A stretch of DNA of 64,000 nucleotides from an uncultured Clostridia bacterium (GTDB taxonomy: Bacteria; Bacillota; Clostridia; Oscillospirales; Oscillospiraceae). Made by a program: the position numbers and the translations under genes. The stretch lies in the NCBI GenBank assembly GCA_930990965.1, contig CAKNRQ010000001.1, positions 186,001 through 250,000 of the forward strand, given 5' to 3'. Below the pieces are notes generated by a model. It saw nothing but the letters and a program-made list of their open reading frames with translations, was not told the DNA's origin and ran no database searches. This document shows positions 41,115 to 49,092 of the stretch, piece after piece (within the stretch, counting starts at the first letter, position 1; every line of letters starts with the position of its first letter).

Positions 41115-41324
41115 TCAGCAAGTGTGAGTAACTGTATTGCTCCATGTGATAGGCTGCTGCCACCAGTTATCTTCGGTCTTTTCCCACCAATTGCCGTTGC
41201 CGGTAGACGGAGTACCCGTGTAGTCGGGGTAACTATCCTCGGAGAATTCCTCGACAATCTCTTTTGTGAGCTTGCCATCCTTGTCGTACTCGCGGGTCGT
41301 GACTGTCCTTGTTCTGCTAACCAT
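41115..41324 (-). CDS. Small hydrophilic phage protein
   Basis: This 69-residue protein of unknown function (MVSRTRTVTTREYDKDGKL...) has a Trp-rich C-terminal part (NWWEKTEDNWWQQPITW). A strong AGGAGGATATAT site and position directly after the polymerase gene (12-base gap) support that it is real. Confidence 0.6.
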   Translation of the reverse strand: MVSRTRTVTTREYDKDGKLTKEIVEEFSEDSYPDYTGTPSTGNGNWWEKTEDNWWQQPITWSNTVTHTC

Positions 41325-41336
41325 ATATATATCCTC

Positions 41337-43280
41337 CTATACGATTCTGCTGTAAGATGTCATAGTGAAATATTTGCCGCTCTTGTCCCGGTCATAGGAC
41401 TTACAGTAAATTAGGTCGCCCTCTTTAACCGGCTCGCGGTCATATACGTTATTAAATATTGTGAAGCAGCTCTCTTTGCCGCTGCCTATCGAGCGCGTGT
41501 ATACGTTGTAACCGAACTGCTTACCATCACGTTTGCGGCAGGCAGGAAACATCTTGCTGACTATGAGCTTTGGCCTGTCCTCTTCCCTACCAGATATGTA
41601 GCTGCCGCTGCCCATAATGCTGGAGAAATTCTGCACCTTGAGCGTATCGCTCAAGTCGTCCATGCCGACACTTTTGACCAAGTCCTCTATGTCTCGGAGA
41701 ATGGACATAACGTCGAGCAGTGTATAACTCTTTGCTTCTCCACCTGACTTAGTGACGCCGACAGCGTAGCGCTTAACGATTTCCGCGATGGCTGTGCCGT
41801 CAACGGCACTCTTTTTCAGTTGCTTCGCTTCGCCCTTCTTAAAGAGCGCAAACATGTCTACAAGACGTAGCAGCTCGCGCTGGTTGCCGAACTCGGAGAA
41901 GAAATCAATCTTAATAAGAAGGTCTGTCTGCCGGGAATCAATCCTAGTCTCGTGGGTCAGATCGTAGAGTAGGTCTACGAAATACTTGTAGTTTCTGCTC
42001 TGCGCGAGCTTATACAGGTCTTCGGCCGGTTCTACTCCCATGAACTTGATGGAACCGAGACCTTTATAAATGACTCTATTTTCTTTATCGAAGAAGTAGT
42101 CTGCCCTAGAAACGCCCCATTTAGGGTTTGACATGCTTATTCCGTATGTGCGCATCAAGCTAGTACCATTGGATATGTCTTCGTCATTCTGCGCGTTATT
42201 AAGGAATGAGCAGATAAATTCCATCGGGTAGTAGCAACGGAGCCACGCACAGTAGTATCCAAGTATGCTGTAGGCGATAGAGTGATTATAGCCAAACTGG
42301 TATTCTGCGCTGTCTTCAATTACTTGGAGGAACTCCTTTGCTTCTTCCTCGGCCTGCTCTCGCGGTTTATCAGATTTGTTGCAGTAACCTTCCAGTATGG
42401 CAGGCATTGCTTTTTCAAGCCTGTCACGCTGCTTGCGCCCTATTGCTCTGCGCACGTTATCTGCCTCGCTGCCGGACAAGCCGCAGATTTGCTGGAGAAA
42501 CTTAATCGTATCCTCTTGATATACCAGATAGCCCAAATTGTCAGCCAGAAGCTCATCTATAATCTGCGAAGGGTTGTGGTGCTGCTTGTGTGAAAGCAGA
42601 TCATCGCGATACGAGGCGCCGGATGGCCTTATTGAAGCATTGACCAACGTCATATCGAATACGCTATGAGCGCCGAACTGTTTCAGAGCCCGGAACGTAT
42701 GTTCCTTTTCAAACTGGAATATTCCATACGGGCTGCGCATCATGTCCTTCCAAACATTCTCGTCATTGAAATTGATTTCGTATGTAGCGGGATACTTGAT
42801 GCCAGCATAATTGCAGGCGTCCCTTATAACCTTTACGGTTTTTAGCGCCAGGAAGTCGTACTTCGCAGCCCCCACCTCGTGCGCTTCGTCCATATCAAGC
42901 AGTAAGCAAGTTTCGCCATCCTTAGTAAACGTGCCATAGTTGTCGTTGAGCGTTATAGGGCTTATGACCATGCCCGCCGGATGGACGGACTGCGACACGC
43001 GAGTACCCACAAGGCCATCGTAGTAGTAGAACACCTCGGGGAAATGTTTACGTGCCTGTTCGGGGTTGAGCGAGTACTCCTTCTTTATTTTGGCTGCGAT
43101 TTCAATGGAATGTTTTTTATCATTGCTTCTACTCTCCAGCGCCCGGCAAACTTCATCTATGACGCTCTTGTCTGCAAGGGTGCCATATGCGGCAACCCGT
43201 GCGGTCTTATCCGCGCCGAATCGGTCGGTTATGTATTTAAATATTCGTGGACGGTCATCATAGACGACGTCGACGTCAAT
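41337..43280 (-). CDS. DNA polymerase III alpha subunit, exon 2 (polymerase domain)
   Basis: This is the 647-residue C-terminal part of the phage replicative polymerase. It begins IDVDVVYDDRPRIFKYITDRFGADKTARVAAYGT, which carries the catalytic D-x-D of C-family polymerases, and continues VHPAGMVISP, the palm/finger region and a C-terminal OB-like part (AEIVKRYAVG..., IYCKSYDRDKSG). The segment before 43034 lacks an ATG and is read only after splicing. Joined to exon 1 across the group I intron, the protein is 1040 residues. No 3'-5' exonuclease insertion was seen in the joined product. Confidence 0.88.
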   Translation of the reverse strand: MDVDVVYDDRPRIFKYITDRFGADKTARVAAYGTLADKSVIDEVCRALESRSNDKKHSIEIAAKIKKEYSLNPEQARKHFPEVFYYYDGLVGTRVSQSVHPAGMVISPITLNDNYGTFTKDGETCLLLDMDEAHEVGAAKYDFLALKTVKVIRDACNYAGIKYPATYEINFNDENVWKDMMRSPYGIFQFEKEHTFRALKQFGAHSVFDMTLVNASIRPSGASYRDDLLSHKQHHNPSQIIDELLADNLGYLVYQEDTIKFLQQICGLSGSEADNVRRAIGRKQRDRLEKAMPAILEGYCNKSDKPREQAEEEAKEFLQVIEDSAEYQFGYNHSIAYSILGYYCAWLRCYYPMEFICSFLNNAQNDEDISNGTSLMRTYGISMSNPKWGVSRADYFFDKENRVIYKGLGSIKFMGVEPAEDLYKLAQSRNYKYFVDLLYDLTHETRIDSRQTDLLIKIDFFSEFGNQRELLRLVDMFALFKKGEAKQLKKSAVDGTAIAEIVKRYAVGVTKSGGEAKSYTLLDVMSILRDIEDLVKSVGMDDLSDTLKVQNFSSIMGSGSYISGREEDRPKLIVSKMFPACRKRDGKQFGYNVYTRSIGSGKESCFTIFNNVYDREPVKEGDLIYCKSYDRDKSGKYFTMTSYSRIV

Positions 43281-43579
43281 CTTGTATACCCTCGGTTTCC
43301 CGATATTTATCAGGGGAATTGACTATATCTTCACCCATTTCTGGGGTCTGGCGCTTCCCATGACGGAGTTTCACCGCCACAGTACTCCTCACGGATAGTC
43401 GATAGGGCTTCCGGCTAGACCGGCTTGCCACGGGATTGCCATATCTTGCGACTTAGGTTCCCCCGTTAGCGCGCTTGTTAACAGCCATTGTCCTGCTGCT
43501 CCTATGCGGCAAGCGCACACCCTGCATTTACAGGTTCACCAGATTTTTCTCCGCACATTACTGTACGGGGAGACCATTG
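43281..43579 (-). other. Group I self-splicing intron in the phage DNA polymerase III gene
   Basis: This is a 299-nt, ORF-less intron. P1 is formed by exon GGAGAU and intron GGUCUCC, with the diagnostic U-G pair at the 5' splice site. P10 is formed by intron CAAU and exon AUUG. The S-type element AAGATATAGTC near 3' pairs with GACTA (P7), and AATCCCGTGGCAAG is a P4/Q-like block. The intron ends in G. Removing it joins ...FANEDRVEIGD to IDVDVVYDD in frame, restoring the polymerase active site. Confidence 0.88.
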
Positions 43580-44758
43580 ATCTCCGATCTCAACCCTGTC
43601 TTCATTGGCAAACCGCGAAAACACCGTATGCCACTGCTCGGGGTTGAGGTCTATTATATCGGTCACATAAGCGGCTCTGGAGCCACCTACTGAACCACGA
43701 GCTGTGCCTATTGCCATACCCTCGCTCTTGCACCAACGTACCAAATCCGACATGGATAGCATGAAACCGGACATCCCTAGCTTCTTAAAAACACGCAGCT
43801 CTTCTTGTAGTGCATCCCTGAACGCGGTCTCCTGCTCTCTCGGTATAATGCCTTTTTCGAGCTTATCGTCAAGCGACTCCCATACTCGCTGGACAAAGAT
43901 AGATTCATCGTCTTCTTTGGAACCGTGCAGTATTGGGTACTTGATGCTAGTGTCAAGCGAGAAATCCTCGCAGGCGTCGGCGATGTGGTTCGTATTCTCT
44001 ATAGCTTCATAGTATTCTTCCTGGCTCATCGCGCCCTGAACACGAAACGCTTCTATCAGCTCGTCAACGATTTTGTAAGTCAGGTCAAAGGCGTCTTCAT
44101 CGCCGTATGACTTGTGCTTAGCTGCCATCAGTATTGAGCGACACTCAGCCTTGTAGGGCGAGGAGCTGTGGGTGTCCGTGCCCGCAACGAGAGGTATGCC
44201 ATACTTCTTGGAATACGCCGCCAGACGCTTGTTGAACGCTATCTGGTCTGGGTGATTGTGCGGCTGAACTTCAAGATAGTCGTAGTGCCGCAGCAGCTTT
44301 TCAAACCACGGATCGCTCTCATCAAGCTTGTTTAGAGGACTAGCCAAGCACGCGCTGGTTTTAATAATGTTGTCTGAGATACCCAGGAATTCCTCAAACG
44401 AAAGCCTGTTCACGTAATAGAAATGGGCGTCATCGCTTGAGATGGTAACCAATGAATTAAGCTCTTTAAGCCCCTCTGCGTTTTTCGCCAGAAGTACAGT
44501 ATGGTAATTATCCCTCACCTTTGGCTCGAGCTGCTCTGTAAGGTAGATCTCTACGCCGTGAACGAATTTCAGACCCGCCTTGTCGCATTGGAGCTTTTTA
44601 GATACCCACCCGCGAGGTAGGCCGTGTTCCGTAGAAGCTATGGCTTTGCCCCCGTCGCGCTTGACCAAGTCTATGTAGTCTCCGAAATCTGTACACGAAT
44701 CGAGGAAACTGTAGTCTGAATGTAAGTGGTACAGAAAGTACCGTGTTGGTCGTTCCAT
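43580..44758 (-). CDS. DNA polymerase III alpha subunit, exon 1 (PHP domain)
   Basis: This is the 393-codon N-terminal part of the phage replicative polymerase. It opens with a PHP domain (YFLYHLHSDYSFLDSCTDF, STEHGLP, GTDTHSSSPYK metal-binding His/Asp sets). It continues into the polymerase palm start (GTARGSVGGSRAAYVTDIIDLNPEQWHTVFSRFANEDRVEIGD), which ends at the 5' splice site. Unspliced translation would add 25 unrelated residues and stop at 43502. The ATG follows GGGAGGATATAG. The primase gene lies upstream. Confidence 0.88.
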
Positions 44759-44795
44759 CTATATCCTCCCTGACTAAATTGGGTTGGAAATCAAA

Positions 44796-45779
44796 TTATC
44801 TATATTTAACCCTCCCCTCGTACAGCTTCTGCCATATCTCATAGCCCGCATCGACCGGGCTCATCTTATCTTCAAGCAGATTGCCTGCATCATAAATGTA
44901 TTCGACAGGCACATAACGCTTCAGGCGCTTGATATTCTCGTCTTCGCGTATGTTGATGCCCTTATCCAATGCAAAAACCACTCTGGCCCCCAGCTTAACC
45001 AGTATTTTCAGCTGACACGGATTGAGGTGTGAGGTCATAACTGCGCCGGTGTTGTGTATACCCCAGGTATCGGCAAGCATTACGGACTTGGCTCCCTCAA
45101 AGAGGATGATTTCGCCCGCTGCTTCTATACTTTCACGATTTTCAGCCAAACCATAGATTGTATCCAACACACCGAGTGGCTTGAAATAGGTATACTTTCT
45201 CAGCTTCTTGGCTTTCCAGTCCGGGTCGATCGTCCTGCCGGATACGTTTATGATGTAACCATTTATGTCCCGAATTGGGTACACAATACGGGACGAGAAA
45301 TCGTCATAATAGACCTCGAATTTATCGAGAGAAGCTCGTGAGATCCCTTCGTTCTCCCAGATTGCGAGCTTCTCATAGTCCTTCTTGTATCGTGTCATGT
45401 AGTCTGCCGGGAGGATCGCCGATTTAGGCTCCTTAGTGTGATGGCTTCGCTTTACAAAACGCTTGGCGACCTTGGCGGACTCCATTCTTTTGGCTGCATA
45501 GCCTTCCACGTTATTGTCGTGAGCGTATTGCCGCAGTATCTGCTCTGCCTGTCTGGTACCGCAGTGATTGTAAGCCATGATGAACGAAAGGACTGTTCCG
45601 CCTTTCCCGGATGAGAAGTCATAGAACCGGTTAAGGTCGGTGCTTACCGAAAAAGACGGGGTGTTCTCCTGCTTGAGAGGTGACAGCGCCCAATACTCGC
45701 CGTTGCGCTCTTCAAAATCTGTATATTGAGATATGTATTCCAGAATATCTACCGACTCAACGAGCTCGTCGAGCTCCAT
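44796..45779 (-). CDS. DnaG-like DNA primase lacking zinc ligands
   Basis: This 327-residue primase makes RNA primers for the phage polymerase. The N-terminal CHC2-like domain is recognisable (LSPLKQENTPSFSVSTDLNRFYDFSSGKGGTVLSF), but the Cys/His zinc ligands of bacterial primases are replaced (SP for CPFH; FYDF for CFGC). A TOPRIM domain follows (EIILFEGAKSVMLADTWG with the Glu, VVFALDKG with one Asp). The ATG at 45779 follows GGAGGTGGCAGC. It overlaps the helicase gene region closely and is co-transcribed. Confidence 0.85.
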   Translation of the reverse strand: MELDELVESVDILEYISQYTDFEERNGEYWALSPLKQENTPSFSVSTDLNRFYDFSSGKGGTVLSFIMAYNHCGTRQAEQILRQYAHDNNVEGYAAKRMESAKVAKRFVKRSHHTKEPKSAILPADYMTRYKKDYEKLAIWENEGISRASLDKFEVYYDDFSSRIVYPIRDINGYIINVSGRTIDPDWKAKKLRKYTYFKPLGVLDTIYGLAENRESIEAAGEIILFEGAKSVMLADTWGIHNTGAVMTSHLNPCQLKILVKLGARVVFALDKGINIREDENIKRLKRYVPVEYIYDAGNLLEDKMSPVDAGYEIWQKLYEGRVKYR

Positions 45780-45797
45780 GCTGCCACCTCCCAGCAA

Positions 45798-47129
45798 TCA
45801 ATACGGCACATGCGGTATGTGCTGCTGTGCTTGTTCATAAGAAATGAGGTTGCCGTTGAACTGCAGGTCGATGTATTCGTCCTGAGACATCTGCATCCCG
45901 TTTCTATTTAAAATCACTCGAAGCTTCTTATTGCCGCACTCAGCTCCATCCTCAGCTATTTCATCCGGGGTCTTATCCGTGATGATGGCAATAGTGGAAG
46001 CGTTGCGGCCTATCTTGGCACTGTCGGCTACCTTCCCTGTTGCGGTAAGCTGGGCAGCACCTAAGGCAGCTATATTCATCTCTCCAGCGATTTGGTTCTT
46101 TATAAAATCAGTTAGTCGGCCGAGCTCCTGATAACTGTTGAACGCGTCCCCATCCGAAAGCGATTTGAAATAGTCCACAATCAGCACATCCAATCCCTGA
46201 GTGTGTGAAACCTTCTTAATGGTCGTGTAGATGGTCTGCTGGTCAAACATTGGGATATAGACATGCGTGAACTTCCGGGTTTTCAGCCATGCGCGGGCGG
46301 CGTCTATTCGTTCAGCTTCTTCCTCGGTATACCGACCGGAGGTGAGCCGCTTGTACTCTACCCCGGACAGGTGCGCCAGCACACGCGCCGTGAACATTCT
46401 GGTATTCAACTCACTGTCCAGGTACAGCACCGCTAAATCCTGCCGAAGTAGATCTACCGCACAATTGAGCAGCATCATACTCTTGCCCTGCTTCGCTTCG
46501 GCGGCAAAGATGAATAGTTCTCCTCGCTCTATCGTTGCGTACTGGTTGAGCGCCGGGAACTTGAACAGGTAGCCCGAGCAGCCCTCGCTGTTCTGACGCT
46601 CTCGTATCTCGTCCCAGCATTTGTCTACAACTTCCGCAAACGGAGGTACTTCCGTAGTGCTGGTGTAATTCATCATCACGTCGTCGAGCGTGGAATAAAT
46701 CTTCTGCTCAAGTTCGTGCGTATTCGTATCCAGACACATGCGCTCACACTCTCGCAGCTCCCGGAATGTGTCCCTCCTGAAGGACATATCCATGACGTTG
46801 CCAACCAGGAGCTTGTACTCCTCGATGGTATCCCTAGCCACCGACTGGCTGATGTCTATGAAATCCTGCAGCTCGTCTACGTCAAGCTCATCGGCGTAAC
46901 GCTTAGTGGCATCGGACGAGTGGAGCGCGGAGATTATATTGAAGGCGTCAGCCTGCCGTATATTTTCCCGGGCAAGTATGGTCAGGGCAAGATACATACA
47001 AGCATTCTGCCTGTTGCTGAAATGGTTGGGCAGCAGCTCCTCGGAGTAGAACGAATACTCAGGGTGCCTTATAAGGGTTGCTATGATGCCTGTCTCGCTG
47101 GTTATGTCGTTTATATCTTCAATTCTCAT
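45798..47129 (-). CDS. DnaB-type replicative helicase
   Basis: This 443-residue hexameric helicase has an N-terminal helical domain (~1-130) and a RecA-like ATPase core with Walker A AAEAKQGKSMM and Walker B LDVLIVDYF. DnaB motif-3-type LGAAQLTATGK and a C-terminal arginine region (LRVILNRNGM) follow. It unwinds DNA at the phage fork with the adjacent primase and polymerase. No loader gene was recognised. Confidence 0.9.
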   Translation of the reverse strand: MRIEDINDITSETGIIATLIRHPEYSFYSEELLPNHFSNRQNACMYLALTILARENIRQADAFNIISALHSSDATKRYADELDVDELQDFIDISQSVARDTIEEYKLLVGNVMDMSFRRDTFRELRECERMCLDTNTHELEQKIYSTLDDVMMNYTSTTEVPPFAEVVDKCWDEIRERQNSEGCSGYLFKFPALNQYATIERGELFIFAAEAKQGKSMMLLNCAVDLLRQDLAVLYLDSELNTRMFTARVLAHLSGVEYKRLTSGRYTEEEAERIDAARAWLKTRKFTHVYIPMFDQQTIYTTIKKVSHTQGLDVLIVDYFKSLSDGDAFNSYQELGRLTDFIKNQIAGEMNIAALGAAQLTATGKVADSAKIGRNASTIAIITDKTPDEIAEDGAECGNKKLRVILNRNGMQMSQDEYIDLQFNGNLISYEQAQQHIPHVPY

Positions 47130-47131
47130 GG

Positions 47132-47923
47132 TTACCTGCCGTCCTTATATATCTGATAGTACTCGCAGCGCGGGTGCATCTCGCAGATATACCGGCACTT
47201 GAACGGTTCAATGTTTGGATGAAACTCTGATTCATCGGTAATGCGCTCTATAAGCCCTGCCGCCCATTCGTTTACGTTGTCTCTCACGCGCTCAGAGAAT
47301 GGCTCGCAGATCAACTCGCCTGTCCTGAAGCAGTTGAAGCACAGTCTGTCCGGTCTGCGGCCGAAAGCCGTTTCAACATAGTTTGAATACAGATAGAGCT
47401 GGCGCAGGTATTCGTCCAGCTCAATGTCAGACTTCGTGGGTTTCCTCCTCCCGCTTCTGGCTTTCAGCGCGTGTGATTTATGGTCGGTTATAACTAACTT
47501 ATTGTCGCGCGTAATCTCTACCAAGTCGATATACCCCACAAATTTATGTCCGCCGATTTTGAAGTCTGCCCGCTGTTCAACGCCGAGCACCTCCCCTGCC
47601 GGTTTAAGTTCGTCTAAACATCTTACCCCGCTTAGAAAGTAGCTCTTGAACACACTGCTGCTTGGCGCTCTGGCCGGTACCCTATCGTCGAACTCTGTCA
47701 GGTATTTTATACGCAGACTCAGCTTGTCTGCCTTGCCGTAGTAGTAGTCAGCGAGCAGCTCATGAATGAAAGACCCGTAGGAAGAGAAGAACAGCGGCTC
47801 TTCTTCGCCTACGGGGTAAATGTATTTCAAGTACCAGTGATAAGGGCAATCCTCAAAAGTAGAAAGCCTTGAATAACTCCATGTCATGCCCTCAATAAGA
47901 GGGGCATAGCTCACATCGGGCAT
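47132..47923 (-). CDS. PD-(D/E)XK nuclease with a C-terminal iron-sulfur cluster motif
   Basis: This 263-residue RecB/Cas4-like exonuclease has TWSYSRLSTFEDCPYHWYLKYI at the start and the catalytic set GYIDLV...LVITDHKS with a following QLYLYS. Four cysteines (one near residue 27, then CRYICEMHPRCEYY) can hold a 4Fe-4S cluster. It lies between helicase and SSB genes and probably serves phage recombination with the ERF annealase. Confidence 0.88.
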   Translation of the reverse strand: MPDVSYAPLIEGMTWSYSRLSTFEDCPYHWYLKYIYPVGEEEPLFFSSYGSFIHELLADYYYGKADKLSLRIKYLTEFDDRVPARAPSSSVFKSYFLSGVRCLDELKPAGEVLGVEQRADFKIGGHKFVGYIDLVEITRDNKLVITDHKSHALKARSGRRKPTKSDIELDEYLRQLYLYSNYVETAFGRRPDRLCFNCFRTGELICEPFSERVRDNVNEWAAGLIERITDESEFHPNIEPFKCRYICEMHPRCEYYQIYKDGR

Positions 47924-47932
47924 AGCCCTTTA

Positions 47933-48310
47933 TTAGAACGGGAGACGGCTGCCGCCGGTATTGTCCTCGTCAGGCGGCTCAACCTCGCCGCTGCCCGGCT
48001 CGGGCATGGTGGTGCTCCCGAAGTCTATGTCAAAAGAGAAAAGCTTATAGTTAGTATACGTGGTCTTTCTCTCTGGTACATACTTTGTGGTCACGTCACA
48101 GTCACCGAGCTTTATCTTATCGCCCTTCCTGAGCTTCGCTGCGCTGCTGGCTGCGGCTGTGCCGAATACGGTCACGAAACCGGAGAAATCTTCCTCCCAC
48201 TGGTCTGTCTTCTTGTTTTTGAAGCTGGTAGATATACGCAGGTCTGTGATGTGATCGCTCTTAGGCTTTACGTCCCAGACCTTGGCGTGCGCACCGGTTC
48301 TGAATCCCAT
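47933..48310 (-). CDS. Single-stranded DNA-binding protein
   Basis: This 125-residue OB-fold protein (AHAKVWDVKPKSDHITDLRISTSFKNKKT, FSGFVTVFGTAAA, KLGDCDVTTKYV) ends in an acidic tail EPPDEDNTGGSRLPF, like the DDDIPF tail that recruits partners in bacterial SSB. The start overlaps the ERF stop (TAATG). Confidence 0.78.
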   Translation of the reverse strand: MGFRTGAHAKVWDVKPKSDHITDLRISTSFKNKKTDQWEEDFSGFVTVFGTAAASSAAKLRKGDKIKLGDCDVTTKYVPERKTTYTNYKLFSFDIDFGSTTMPEPGSGEVEPPDEDNTGGSRLPF

Positions 48311-49017
48311 TATTCCTTTGCCTCCTGTGTTCCGAATTTTTCTTGCAGAGCGGCGAGCAGGCTCCTGGCGAGTATGGGGTCTTTAATCTCCAGGTAGTTG
48401 CCGCTCTTAATGTATTTAGAAACTATCTCAAGCGCCGCATCCCTGTCCTCGGGCTTCTTATATACGTGGTCTTTGAGATAGGTATCTATCGTAGCCGTAA
48501 TCTCGCTGGCTATAAGCTTCTGCTCCTCGGCTTCTGCCGCCTTCTGCTTCTTGCGGAATGCGTCCGGGTCTGCATCGGAGGTGGCTATATTGAAATACTT
48601 GAGCAGGAAGTAGCGAGACGAATATGTAAGCCCGGAGCCGAACGCCTGAGATGCGTCGGACTGCTGACCCACCATCGCCCAGGGCACCTCTATGCGCTCG
48701 TCGGGGTTATCATTGTTAACCCATGTCCAGACCATGTCCGACTGGACGAGGATCTCATTGACGTTCTTATCGTACACGTCGCCTTTGCTGGTGGTTTTAG
48801 TCTCGGTTACAGAGTAGGGTATAACGACTGTGCTCTCCGGGACTATGGACGGAATAAGCGAAAGGTGCAGCTTATCCATCTGCACCGTAACCTTGGCGAG
48901 TATGCTCTCCTCCGTGGTGTAGGTATAATTGAAGCCCTTGGCGTCGCGCTTCATGACCTCCACCTGTTTTCGAATCTTCGCAAGTTTCTGATAAATGTTC
49001 ATATTGGCCTCAGCCAT
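48310..49017 (-). CDS. ERF-family single-strand annealing protein
   Basis: This 235-residue recombinase has the ERF core NIYQKLAKIRKQVEVMKRDAKGFNYTYTTEESILAKV and GSGLTYSSRYFLLKYFNIATSDADPDA. It anneals homologous single strands for phage replication and recombination. The C-terminal helical part is variable. It is the first gene of the replication operon, only ~25 bases after the terminator that ends the SLH cargo unit, with no room for its own promoter. Confidence 0.88.
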   Translation of the reverse strand: MAEANMNIYQKLAKIRKQVEVMKRDAKGFNYTYTTEESILAKVTVQMDKLHLSLIPSIVPESTVVIPYSVTETKTTSKGDVYDKNVNEILVQSDMVWTWVNNDNPDERIEVPWAMVGQQSDASQAFGSGLTYSSRYFLLKYFNIATSDADPDAFRKKQKAAEAEEQKLIASEITATIDTYLKDHVYKKPEDRDAALEIVSKYIKSGNYLEIKDPILARSLLAALQEKFGTQEAKE

Positions 49018-49040
49018 CGAATTCCTCCCGAAATTAAAAT

Positions 49041-49065
49041 AAGAGGGGCGACGAGCGCCCCTCTT
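49041..49065 (-). terminator. Terminator of the YibE/F-SLH cargo unit
   Basis: A perfect 10-bp stem (49041-49050 with 49056-49065) has a 5-base loop and TTATTTTAATTT on the minus strand, 27 bases past the stop. Confidence 0.8.
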
Positions 49066-49092
49066 TGCTTGAAGTACAAGGTGGATATTAAA

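Noticed and set aside
41099-41278. Upstream extension of the zinc-ribbon gene
   Set aside because: It overlaps the 41115-41324 gene in another frame and reads as low-quality basic sequence; the TTG at 41098 has the ribosome site.
43281-43579. Intein or homing-endonuclease insertion as the cause of the split polymerase
   Set aside because: The insert has stop codons in the reading frame, is only 299 nt and shows P1, P10 and P7-type pairings of a group I intron.
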